From contig NC_134033.1 in NCBI RefSeq assembly GCF_964204645.1, positions 4,808,231 through 4,872,230 of the forward strand: 64,000 nucleotides of DNA. Direction: 5' to 3'. This stretch comes from Tubulanus polymorphus (Eukaryota; Nemertea; Palaeonemertea; Tubulaniformes; Tubulanidae). This document shows positions 36,716 to 45,384 of this stretch, one piece after another. The notes beneath the pieces are model-generated. The model saw only the letters and a program-made list of their open reading frames with translations, was not told where the DNA came from and did not search any database. The position numbers and the translations under genes were made by a program. Position 1 is the stretch's first letter. Each line of letters starts with the position of its first letter.

Positions 36716-36990
36716 TAGTTTGTTAATCAATTACATATTTAGTTACATTCTAGTTGAATTCTAGTTATTGGTAGTTGTAACAAAAATCAACTAGATTTTA
36801 ACAATATTGTAACTAGCTTGTTAATCTAGTTTAATTCTAGTTACATTCTAGTTGAATTCTAGTTATTGGTAGTTGGAACAAAAATCAACTAGATTTAACA
36901 AGAAATAAACAAAAATAACAATATTTCAACTAGCTTGTTAATCTAGTTGAATTCTAGTTACATTCTAGTTGAATTCTAGTTGCAACATCA
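36716..36990. repeat. CTAGTT-rich direct repeat array
   Basis: At least two long direct repeats of about 100-118 bp occur (for example ATTCTAGTTATTGGTAGTTG followed by AACAAAAATCAACTAGATTT, near 36757 and 36858). CTAGTT or its complement AACTAG recurs more than ten times in about 275 bp. It lies between the ATPase gene and the next promoter. It is a candidate replication, packaging or enhancer site; there is no direct evidence for any of these. Confidence 0.8.
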
Positions 36991-36994
36991 CAAC

Positions 36995-37016
36995 TAATTT
37001 TTTTGTTATATAAATG
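36995..37016 (+). promoter_or_regulatory. T-tract + TATATAAATG start
   Basis: CTAATTTTTTTGT then TATATAAATG, directly after the CTAGTT array. Confidence 0.7.
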
Positions 37017-37529
37017 GTAGGTGAAAAGAAAATAAAATCTAAAAATGGTGATGTTCCAATTGAAAAAACTTTAGATGATTTAGGAATAAAAGAAACAAAA
37101 TTAATTCCAGATGATGGTGTTTTAAATAATGTTACAACAAATAATAATTATGAATATTATCTTTACTGTAAACATCAATTAGAAATATTAATAGCATCTG
37201 GAAATTGTAAAAATTTTGTCGGTAAAAATTTAACTTATAATGAATTAGATACAATGAAATCAGATGAAATTATTAGATTATTTAAGATTCATGAAGCCGC
37301 GAGAACAGCTAGAATTAATGACGCGATATCAGAAAATGTAGTAAAAGGTTATAATAAATTATGTAATTATATACTACCAATTGAAGATGAAAATAGATTA
37401 TATTCCGATTTAAAAAATGATTATTTAGTTATGACTGAATTAAATAAATTGGATTGGATATTTATCATTTCAATTAGGTGGATTCATGACATTATTATCA
37501 ACTGGGGTTATAACATTTTCAAATATTGA
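37014..37529 (+). CDS. Polinton protein of unknown function, about 170 aa
   Basis: The frame opens with a charged N-terminus (VGEKKIKSKNGDVPIEK), then LYCKHQLEILIASGNCKNFV, LTYNELDTMKSDEIIRLFKI and ARTARINDAISENVVKGYN. I recall similar proteins in other Polinton-like elements but no function. Near 37450 the frame probably shifts: an alternative frame gives a hydrophobic end (FQLGGFMTLLSTGVITFSN), which fits a membrane-anchored C-terminus better than the frame as read. Confidence 0.6.
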   Translation: MVGEKKIKSKNGDVPIEKTLDDLGIKETKLIPDDGVLNNVTTNNNYEYYLYCKHQLEILIASGNCKNFVGKNLTYNELDTMKSDEIIRLFKIHEAARTARINDAISENVVKGYNKLCNYILPIEDENRLYSDLKNDYLVMTELNKLDWIFIISIRWIHDIIINWGYNIFKY

Positions 37530-37534
37530 AAGTA

Positions 37535-37555
37535 AAAATATTTCTATAATAAATG
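37535..37555 (+). promoter_or_regulatory. ATAATAAATG start
   Basis: TTTCTATAATAAATGAG. It keeps TAAATG but has a weak T-tract. Confidence 0.5.
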
Positions 37556-37936
37556 AGCGAGGTGGAAGAAGTGAAGAAAAAACCGAGATCACGGAAACAA
37601 ATTGAATGGTCTCGGCAATTAGGAATTAAATCACAAGAATATAAAAAAGCTGTAAAAGAAAAAATAAGTAATAAAAATGTAAATAAAAATAGTGAAAATA
37701 TTGTTATTTCTAATCCTTCTAATGATAGAATATTTGATAAATGTCTATATTTTACAGTTGGATTTGTAATTGTATTCATTTTGATTGGGTGTAATTGGTA
37801 TAAGAAATCAAATAAAATTCATGATATTAATAATTCTGAAACAACTGCTATCAAAAATGAAAATGCTTCTGAAATTCCAAAATTGACAATAAAAAAATGG
37901 ATTAATATTTTAGAAAAAAGCAAAAAAAATAATTGA
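37553..37936 (+). CDS. small Polinton single-pass membrane protein, 127 aa
   Basis: An intact frame with a basic N-terminus (KKKPRSRKQIEWSRQLGIKS), one membrane helix (CLYFTVGFVIVFILIGCNWY, about residues 64-83) and a polar tail ending LEKSKKNN. The positive cluster could bind DNA or the inner capsid. No family name is known to me. Confidence 0.6.
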   Translation: MSEVEEVKKKPRSRKQIEWSRQLGIKSQEYKKAVKEKISNKNVNKNSENIVISNPSNDRIFDKCLYFTVGFVIVFILIGCNWYKKSNKIHDINNSETTAIKNENASEIPKLTIKKWINILEKSKKNN

Positions 37937-37989
37937 ATATCTCACTACTTTTGTCTATCTATGCGGAGCAATTAAATTGTCCAGATAAG

Positions 37990-38981
37990 TCATTTCGGAT
38001 TCTAGATATTCATTATTTTTATTAATTTATTTTGTTTTTACTTGAATATTGTATTACAGTCGTTTCTTATTATTAGTTTTTTCTTAAATTGAAAGATGGC
38101 AGCACTGGGTGTGATGCTAAAATGAATATTTGAATTTGAATTTGTTAATCAATTAACATAGTAATTGATTACTAATTTGATTAAAAATTATATCATAATT
38201 AAGTCAAAAATCCATAATTCATTTATCGGTTTTCATTCTTATATTCTTTTCATTCGGAATAATTTATAATTTCAAATTTCACATATTTTTTTAGCACCAG
38301 CAACATTTACTTAGGTGTTTTAGCTAAGTATATAAGGCAATTCATTCAACCAGTGGAGTAGCTCTGGCCAGCAGAGGCATTTTGAAAATGCACCTTCGTC
38401 CACTCTCCGGGTTTCTCCTTCGGTTTCGAATTTCGAGATTGGTAGAAATTACATTAGGTGCCTTTAATATAATGTGATTTCTACCAATCATTGAAGGAGA
38501 TCTCGGTTGACGTGGGTCGCCGGGAGTGTAAGTAGAAATGACGGGGGATAAGCGTCCCTTGGCGCCTTTCAATAACGGGATGCTTATCCCCTGAAAACTC
38601 TATAGGTAGAGGATAGGGCAATTTTGCTAAAACTTACCGTAAAAACATTGAAATATTCCTTTTAATCACGAGAGAATGATGACTATCCTCCTGTCGTCAC
38701 GGCCGAGCTAATTTAAATAAACCTCGCTTTCAGCAACCAATGAAAACGTGGTAGTTCAATGCCGGCTAACTGGCTTGTGTGTGTTGTATGTACTGCGTGC
38801 TTATTATAAAACTGCTAGCTATCCAATATAACAACAACGTTGTGCAACACCTGTTTGATTGATCAATATTCAAATGAAGCACTCTCATATAATAACATGT
38901 AACAGATGTTTGACTGTATGATTGTAGTTGTTTATAAAACGACTAAGGTCATTTTGGATTCTAGATATTCATTATTTTTAT
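37990..38981. other. non-coding insert bounded by a 33-bp direct repeat
   Basis: TCATTTCGGATTCTAGATAT plus the following 13 bases at 37990-38022 recurs with one change at 38949-38981. The ~926 bp between the copies is less AT-rich than the rest of the element, has no convincing gene, and contains the structured block at 38355-38625. It looks like foreign or rearranged DNA inserted between the last two genes of the element. Confidence 0.6.
38355..38625. ncRNA. candidate structured RNA or foldback block
   Basis: A TATA-like TATATAAGGC lies at 38329-38338. Downstream are a 20-bp stem (38437-38456 with 38470-38489, one mismatch) nested inside a second pairing (CTCCTTC 38415-38421 with GAAGGAG 38493-38499), then a 15-bp stem (38544-38558 with 38577-38591, one mismatch), plus a palindrome GCATTTTGAAAATGC near 38378. 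GGTTTCGAATTTC resembles a pol III B box, and TGGCCAGCAGAGG upstream is weakly A-box-like. It could be a small RNA gene, a SINE-like insert or a cluster of foldbacks. It matches no RNA family I know. Confidence 0.35.
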
Positions 38982-38987
38982 TTTTAT

Positions 38988-39314
38988 TTAATCAACAATT
39001 TCTAAATCATGATGACCATCTTCATTTTTCCCATGATATATTATTTTAAATCCTACTAAATCTTTCAATTCCTCTGTACTCAATGAAACCCATTTATCGG
39101 GTAAAAACACTTTAAATTCTCGTGATGTACTAACATTACAGTAGCTTAAATTAGCTGATACTTTCTCTCCATATTTAGTTTTTATCTTTTCTAATTTCAA
39201 TATTTTATGTTCAATTTCTTTTGTAACATCAACTAACTTTTTTATTTCAAATTGTTTTTTTGTTGGTTTAATTCTGTTATTTATTGTTGCTAAGAATGCT
39301 TTTCTATCTTCCAT
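38988..39314 (-). CDS. small Polinton protein of unknown function, 108 aa
   Basis: An intact minus-strand frame starting at ATG 39312-39314. It begins MEDRKAFLATINNRIKPTKK, continues with a charged helix, then EFKVFLPDKWVSLSTEEL and DLVGFKIIYHGKN near the C-terminus. The FLP..W..L..EEL pattern resembles small proteins I have seen in related elements, but no activity is known to me. It is the only gene read leftward from the right end. Confidence 0.55.
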   Translation of the reverse strand: MEDRKAFLATINNRIKPTKKQFEIKKLVDVTKEIEHKILKLEKIKTKYGEKVSANLSYCNVSTSREFKVFLPDKWVSLSTEELKDLVGFKIIYHGKNEDGHHDLEIVD

Positions 39315-39332
39315 TTATAAGGAAAACAAATT
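39312..39332 (-). promoter_or_regulatory. T-tract + TATAAATG start near the right end
   Basis: Minus strand TAATTTGTTTTCCTTATAAATGG, almost identical to the promoter in the terminal repeats at 21928-21948 and 39663-39683. Confidence 0.7.
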
Positions 39333-39333
39333 A

Positions 39334-39481
39334 CTTGTGGTGATGAGTGGGGATTACTTCCCCTGTATATAACAAACACGCTTTTAACCGTTCTCACCCA
39401 AGCCTCACGGCATCTATTTATCCGGGTACATTTAACACACGCGCAGCTGTTGTTACGCGCACTCACTGTTTATGTGTGTCA
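39334..39481. other. older subterminal sequence inside the right end
   Basis: The minus strand reads CCACTCATCACCACAAGTAA as in the true terminal repeat, but farther out it diverges into an unrelated GC-richer stretch of about 130 bp (39352-39481) before the extra terminal copy begins. This looks like a former terminus now buried inside the element. Confidence 0.55.
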
Positions 39482-39750
39482 CAATTCTACTGCGTAATAT
39501 TTCTAAAATTTCAATTGTATCTTTTATTTCTAGTGAATCAATATAATTTCTAACATTTTCCATGTAAGGTTTATTTGATCTATCAATGTATTTTTTACAA
39601 TATGGACAATGATATTGATTTTCATTAACATTATTATTTTCTGGTTGGTGTTCATTCTCCCCCATTTATAAGGAAAAAAAATTACTTGTGGTGATGAGTG
39701 GTGTCTCGACCTCTCGACCTCTGATCTGAAACCCCACTTTTACAATTACT
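39482..39750 (-). repeat. right terminal inverted repeat and copied left end
   Basis: 39577-39750 is the reverse complement of 21861-22034 (two differences). 39482-39576 continues with the reverse complement of 22319-22413, so 284 bp of the left end are skipped. The copy includes the promoter (39663-39683) and a truncated beginning of the PolB gene. Confidence 0.9.
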
Positions 39751-39756
39751 GGCACC
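39751..39756. other. right 6-bp target-site duplication (GGCACC)
   Basis: Exact repeat of 21855-21860 directly after the last base of the element. Confidence 0.95.
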
Positions 39757-39945
39757 CAAGTACTTATTCTCCATCAAATATCCACAAGGCGACATGGCTA
39801 GTATTGATAAACGCCGCGTAAACGCTGTATAAAGTAGAGTGGTATCAGTGAATTATACGGGATGGTCACTTTTCAAACTGTGTGAGATTAGTAGGTTATT
39901 GCACGTCACACATTCACTACCATTAAATATGATAATTATTTTCAG

Positions 39946-41727
39946 GTAAAAATTCTTCATGTTAGCGCTACTAGTAAGAACGCAGCCGATAACAAATTGG
40001 TTCAACTGTTACGGGATTTTGGTGAAAATCATTCCCAGCCTGGTACTGTTCTTCTTATCTCAGGTAAAACTACAAATAATATGCACCCCAGTAAAATATG
40101 CTACCGACCTCCACCGTTGAACATATTCAAGCCTATGACTGGCGAATTTATCACCAGCGAATTATTTACTCGGTGATTTGAATTGCTTTTCGTCCAATTT
40201 TAGAAAAATTCGCCCTAGTCTGTCACAGGTTTAACTTCTGAAATTGTGGTGCTATATTTGTTTAGGTGATGGTATTTTCAAGCAGGTTTTGTCGGATCTG
40301 AAATATCGCTGTGGTTTTAAAACTGTCGTGTTACATAATAAGACCGTGTCGAAAGAATTGTTAGCGTTTGCTGATGATCACTGCGTGTTCAGTGAACTAT
40401 TCGATGATTTACCTGAAAGACAACCCAAGGTAAGTTACAGCTGTTTCAGTTGGGTCCGCCGGACTGTTAGAGCTTGTGGGAATACTGTCATAACATTCAC
40501 GTATAAGGGTGGTTTATTTCACAGAAATCGTCAAGCAGCCCAGTTGAATTACTGGTTACAAATTTACCGACTCGACCGCCTGATGCAACGCCCGATAAAC
40601 ATGCCCATAACTTACGAAAGCGTTTGAATCAATTATTTGATAACCGCGGTGGTAAAGTCAAGAATTTGGATCCCGACAAATGTTCAGCTATCATGACGCT
40701 TCCGAATTACGATGATGCTCAAAGGTCAGTTCAATTTTATGAACGCTTTTTTGGAATTTCAGTATTGAATTTCGTTCCCCGCACTTTGATATTAGGTCCA
40801 ACCTCCGCGGACGTATTCATCTTTTAAATTATTATCATATTTGCCGTAGAACTCGACCTCCTTCAGGTTTAAGTGGATATAAGAATTCTTAAAATTTGAC
40901 TGATGAACGAAGACTTTAAAGGGGCTACTTGTAAATTTTAAGGGGTTGGGGTCACTGCACAAATAAAATTATAGTTTTAGTTTAATGAAGTTTAGTGGTG
41001 AATTCTGCGGTCAAAATATTTGCGATGAGATTTAGATGCCGAAGTCAAACTTTCCATTCAGTCTTAACATTTTTATAGCTTCTTTCATTAATTAACTTAC
41101 AAGCTGGCTACAGTAAATGGGATTTATAAACGGTCAGTTATTTTTCTATCACTCTCTCTCAGTTGTATACTTATTACAGAATTACGATGATGCTCAAAGG
41201 TCAGTTCAATTTTATGAACGCTTTTTTGGAATTTCAGTATTGAATTTCGTTCCCCGCACTTTGATATTAGGTCCAACCTCCGCGGACGTATTCATCTTTT
41301 AAATTATTATCATATTTGCCGTAGAACTCGACCTCCTTCAGGTTTAAGTGGATATAAGAATTCTTAAAATTTGACTGATGAACGAAGACTTTAAAGGGGC
41401 TACTTGTAAATTTTAAGGGGTTGGGGTCACTGCACAAATAAAATTATAGTTTTAGTTTAATGAAGTTTAGTGGTGAATTCTGCGGTCAAAATATTTGCGA
41501 TGAGATTTAGATGCCGAAGTCAAACTTTCCATTCAGTCTTAACATTTTTATAGCTTCTTTCATTAATTAACTTACAAGCTGGCTACAGTAAATGGGATTT
41601 ATAAACGGTCAGTTATTTTTCTATCACTCTCTCTCAGTTGTATACTTATTACAGAGCTTGTACAACAATGACAGGTGAAGATGTTTTCAATTCGAAAATT
41701 AATGTGGATTTTGCTCCTGCCGAATAG
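39946..41727 (+). CDS. MARF1: MARF1-like NYN/RRM protein, 3' exons 4-7
   Basis: Exon 4 (39946-40063) encodes VKILHVSATSKNAADNKLVQ and ends at LLIS. Exon 5 (40266-40429) begins GDGIFKQVLSDLKYR and finishes the NYN domain. DNK and SGDG supply further conserved acidic positions next to WDIEN in exon 3. Exon 6 (40525-40724) starts an RRM with ELLVTNLPTRPPD and continues DNRGGKVKNLDPDKCSAIMT. Exon 7 (41655-41727) ends it with MTGEDVFNSKINVDFAPAE and a TAG at 41725-41727. Phases 0, 1, 0 and 2 join cleanly. Typical MARF1 proteins carry a long series of LOTUS domains after the RRM. Here the gene stops, although codons after the TAG (KKEAPNISTIEPKQAF) still look protein-like, so the TAG may be a nonsense mutation. 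Confidence 0.8.
40704..41653 (+). repeat. 475-bp tandem duplication spanning the exon 6 donor
   Basis: 40704-41178 and 41179-41653 appear identical. The unit holds the last 21 bases of exon 6, its splice donor and the whole intron up to the exon 7 acceptor. The duplication creates a 20-base segment (41180-41199) flanked by an acceptor-like CAG and the donor GTCAGT. Open frames inside are duplicates of intron sequence. Confidence 0.95.
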
Positions 41728-41871
41728 AAAAAAGAAGCTCCCAACATTTCAACGATTGAACCAAAACAAGCTTTTTGTAAGTCATCACTCGCCAGAAATG
41801 TTCTTTGTCGTTAGAAACAAGCTTTCTATTCAGTCAACCCCCACTCCAAGGTTTGGCTGTATAGTAAGTAT

Positions 41872-43032
41872 GATGGTGGCTGATTCGGGCCACATTAAGA
41901 AAAGATTTAAATGACACTCGGTCTCCACCAATTTTTTTCTAATATTCCTTTTTTCGTTTTAACGCATCGTTGAAACCAGTTTTTCGTTTTAACGCCGCGT
42001 TAAAACCAGTTTTTCGTTTTACCGCATCGTTAAAACCAGTTTTTCGTTTTACCGCATCGTTAAAACCAGTTTTTAACGCATCGTTAAAATATTGGGGAGT
42101 AACATCTGGGTTATGGATATAGTTTAATTTTTCAAAACTGCAATTAGAATCAAAGGTTTGATGATTTCTTGAACCTAAGCATGACGCTTCGAAATCTTTG
42201 GGTTTGAGTTCTCAATTATGTGGACTACGTAATTTTTAAGATGATTTTTATTAATTTTTATTCCGTTATGGAAAAGCACGTGAAATTTTATGAATACATA
42301 TATGTTTTATGTTATGATACGTGAGGCTACAAACGTGTGGCTTGCGACTTACGAGTTACATACGATCTTCACTCAAGTACGTGTATATATACATACATAC
42401 ATACGTACGTACATACATACGCACATACGCACATACGTACATACGAACATACATACGCACATACGCACGCACGCACATACGCACGCACATACGCACGCAC
42501 GCACGCACGCACGCACACACGCTCACACGTACACACATACATACATGAGGTGATACAATGCCCCGTCTCTGATGAATGAACAGCATTTTAGGAAAATGAA
42601 TAACAACATAGCAGATGTAAATCTAGCCAGCAACGGCAAGGAATTTAATTCAAGAGAGAGAGGTTGACTTGTAGATAATAATTCAAGGCTCTATCACGCT
42701 TACGTGATTTTTCAACAAAGCCCCCTGGTGGCCGTTAATAAAAAAATCGCACGGAACCAATGTACGTAGACACCCTGGTGGCCACATCTGGAACTTGCAA
42801 CAAGAATGTCCCCATACTAAGTTTGAATAACGTTAGTCAAGAATTAAAGGCTCCATAACGAAAAACTGGTTTTAACGATGCGTTAAAACGAAAAACTGGT
42901 TTTAACGCGGCTTTAAAACGAAAAACTGGTTTAACGATGCGTTAAAACGAAAAATGTAGAATTAGAAAAAAATGGTGGAGACCGAGTGTCATTTTAATTT
43001 TATTTTTCATTGTGGCCCGAATCAGCCACCAT
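41872..43032. mobile_element. foldback DNA element with repeat-filled arms
   Basis: The outer arms are inverted: ATGGTGGCTGATTCGGGCCAC at the left, with the matching complement ending CAGCCACCAT at the right. Inside each arm are blocks of about 30 bp containing CGTTTTAACGCATCGTTAAA (about five at left, about four inverted at right) next to GACACTCGGTCTCCACCA. The flanks TAAGTATG and AAAGTATG suggest an 8-bp duplication with one change, as in hAT-like elements. There is no transposase. The centre holds the microsatellite at 42370-42545. Confidence 0.7.
42370..42545. repeat. CATA/CGCA tetranucleotide microsatellite
   Basis: About 175 bp of mixed (CATA)n and (CGCA)n repeats. The overlapping His/Thr-rich and Arg/Val-rich open frames here are artefacts of the repeat. 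Confidence 0.95.
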
Positions 43033-43169
43033 AAAGTATGGCGGTAAATTTGTCGGTTGATGTTCACTAGTTCCGAGAAAGAATATAGATGTTCTGCACT
43101 TAGAAAAACCTAGCGTGAGGTGGGGTGGCGGTTCACTAGGAGACGGCAGTATATCGGGGGTTGATTGTA

Positions 43170-45090
43170 CTTGTAATGGGTACTTTTCATTGTAGAGCTT
43201 GGTCTGGCTCAATCGAAGAGACTAGGTAGAGACTAACTGTCTGATTTCTGGCTCTTAAAGCGGGTGCTGAAATAAACTTTCAGATCTTTGAAACAACAAA
43301 TACCTATAAAAAATTGGTCAGAGTAAAATATTCGAGAGTAAAATCTTAGATGATTCAATCAAATTATATTGAAAGTGATTGAAAGTGATTGTAATATAAT
43401 TAGGAATCAGGGGTAAATCCTTGACCTATAGGTTGCGGATCGTGTGGCAAAAGTAAGGAAATGGTCCTTTATTGAAAAGGAACTTCTCCAAAGGTTTGAC
43501 AGGTGATATTTTACAACATTTTCAAGGAGCCACATTTAATTAACCAAACAATCTCCTAATACCATTGAACTGCCAACGGAACTGAATTCAAATGCGTTGA
43601 AGCAATTTCATGATAAATTTAAAAAAAAACAACTTGTCTTTGTCTTTTAATAGAGATGAGGAGCACATTTGGAAAAGTTTAAAGAAGTGCCTTTTTTTTA
43701 CAACTCCATTTTCAAGACGGAGTTCTTTTAAACTACTTTAGGTTACATTGATTAGTGCCAGATTCTTCTTTTTAAATATGACTAGGCGTCTGTCCAAAAT
43801 ATAACTGCATAAATCTTATGTCTTTTTCATATCCATTTTGCCATTACTGTGCACCTCCTTCAACTTTAAGGCTTATTTTTGGTTACTTTTTCCACTTCTT
43901 TCTAAATGAACCGATGCCTATCCCTGCCTTTTTCAAATTGCAACATTTTCTGTTGGCCGCTTTTAGTTGATATCAGTTGTATTACCCGTAAAACGGAAAC
44001 AATCTTAACTGATACTATTTTTACAGATCTTAATCAATTTCAGAAGTGTCTGGAAGAAACGTATAAATAAATGATCGATGTCGAAATTATGAAGTGTTTT
44101 GATGGAGCATCGACGTCTTCACCAAAGCACGCGCGAAATTTCGACCCCAAAAACGAAAACCGTAGAGAAAAAGTCTGTGATTTGCGGTTGATGAACTTTT
44201 CCATACTTGAGGATCCAGTCGTGACGTCGCCGCACAAATACCGCAAACAAACATTATAATGACGCCAGGGCGCGCCTGCAACAAAATATCCACGTAAATT
44301 TGCGAATTAAGCAAATCTTTTGCTCAAAAAGCCACGAACAAGGCTAGGCTGATATTTTGTCAAATTGTGGCTGTTCGAGGCATTGAAATAATAATTTCAC
44401 TAGAATATTGAAGGGTTATATTGATTGTACATCTATAACATTTTGGTTTTTATCTTTATTTTCCACCAAGGTTATAAAATGATTGTAAAAGTTTCAACAT
44501 GTTTTTCTTATGTTTCAATATTCTATCATAGTTAATTTATCTGTTCTCATGAGGGAATAATCAAAACAGGGTGCTGTGTCCCCACTGGAGCTATGAATTG
44601 TATTGTAACTCGATGACAGATTCTCACTTTGAATTTCAATAAATGATATAAAATAGAAATAAACCTGTTTCTCTTCGGTTATGATGAGACTTTACCAATT
44701 AGGTCCGGTAGATAATGAACATTTTTTGGTACTTCATTTTAGCAGCTTGAAGAATTGATCATTTTCATTCTTAACGCAGTCTCAAATGTTTTGTGACTTT
44801 CTCAAAATGTATCAAAAATTTAAGTAATTTTTAGTTCATAAGTCTTCAAATATTCATAAATGAACAGTTAAAAATTGTTGAAACATGTCGACTCAGCCGT
44901 AAGATCAACCCATTCACAGTCCCGAATGTGGGAAAGTGTCGGGCTTTAGAGAACATAATGCCCCCGAGGTCTTCACATTTACAGATAAGATTATGTAAGC
45001 GTGTCGCGCGTTACACCGGATAGGCACACAATAGAAATATGAGCCGCACGTTCATTTGATCATCACCAATTAAGAGGACCGCTATTTTGA
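43170..45090. other. no gene recognised
   Basis: Short frames only, including a pair on opposite strands near 44071-44259 without motif support. Confidence 0.5.
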
Positions 45091-45384
45091 AAATTGACTG
45101 CGGGAGGAATATTCCTCCCGAAGTCAATCGATGGAAACTTGACCAAGGGGTCTGATATTCAAACAATTGACTTTGGGAGGAATATTCCTCCCAAGGTCAA
45201 ACGAAGAGAATTTGACCTTCAGTTCTGATATTCAAAGTATCGACTTCGGGAGGAACATTCCTCCCAATGTCAATCGATGGAAACTCGACCAAGGGGTCCG
45301 ATATTCGAACGATTCCTCCAAAAGTCCAACGAAGAGAATTTTACCTTCTGGTCTTATATTCAATTGACTTAGGGAGGAATATTC
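45091..45384. repeat. 73-bp minisatellite with palindromic core
   Basis: About four units of 73 bp. Three contain GGGAGGAATATTCCTCCC or a one-base variant (45102, 45175, 45248), a perfect 18-base palindrome in the first two. Alternate units share GTCAATCGATGGAAACT or TCCAACGAAGAGAATTT, so the higher-order unit is a dimer of about 146 bp. Confidence 0.85.

Larger units (their letters stand above)
21861..39750 (+). mobile_element. complete Polinton/Maverick element, 17,890 bp
   Basis: The element begins AGTAAT and ends ATTACT, has 174-bp inverted termini differing at two inner positions, and is flanked by the 6-bp duplication GGCACC. It is much more AT-rich than the flanks. Gene order is PolB with intein (+), zinc-ribbon protein (-), penton-like protein (+), five small genes (+), a conserved 451-codon protein (+), coiled-coil membrane protein (+), major capsid (+), chromodomain integrase (+), packaging ATPase (+), CTAGTT repeat array, two small genes (+), a ~1-kb structured insertion, and a small gene (-). 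I found no adenovirus-type cysteine protease. Many genes carry frameshifts or stops, so this copy cannot mobilise itself. It sits inside intron 3 of the MARF1-like gene. Confidence 0.95.
41831..43169. mobile_element. second pogo-like MITE, split by a nested element
   Basis: The left piece begins CAGTCAACCCCCACTCCAAG and the right piece ends TATATCGGGGGTTGATTG followed by TA, matching the termini at 5673-5847. The two halves are separated by the foldback element at 41872-43032. Confidence 0.65.

Noticed and set aside
36716-36990. CRISPR array in the CTAGTT repeats
   Set aside because: Repeats are long and degenerate with no unique spacers of constant size, and the setting is an animal genome.
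38342-38572. 76-codon Arg/Pro-rich minus-strand protein
   Set aside because: It lies over the stem-loop block; the codon pattern follows the inverted repeats and no family is recognised.
40624-41302. Two short proteins sharing SVQFYERFFGISVLNF
   Set aside because: They run through the splice donor into intron sequence of the MARF1-like gene; the similarity is due to the 475-bp tandem duplication.
42290-42586. His/Thr-rich and Val/Arg-rich open frames
   Set aside because: They are translations of the tetranucleotide microsatellite in several frames and on both strands.
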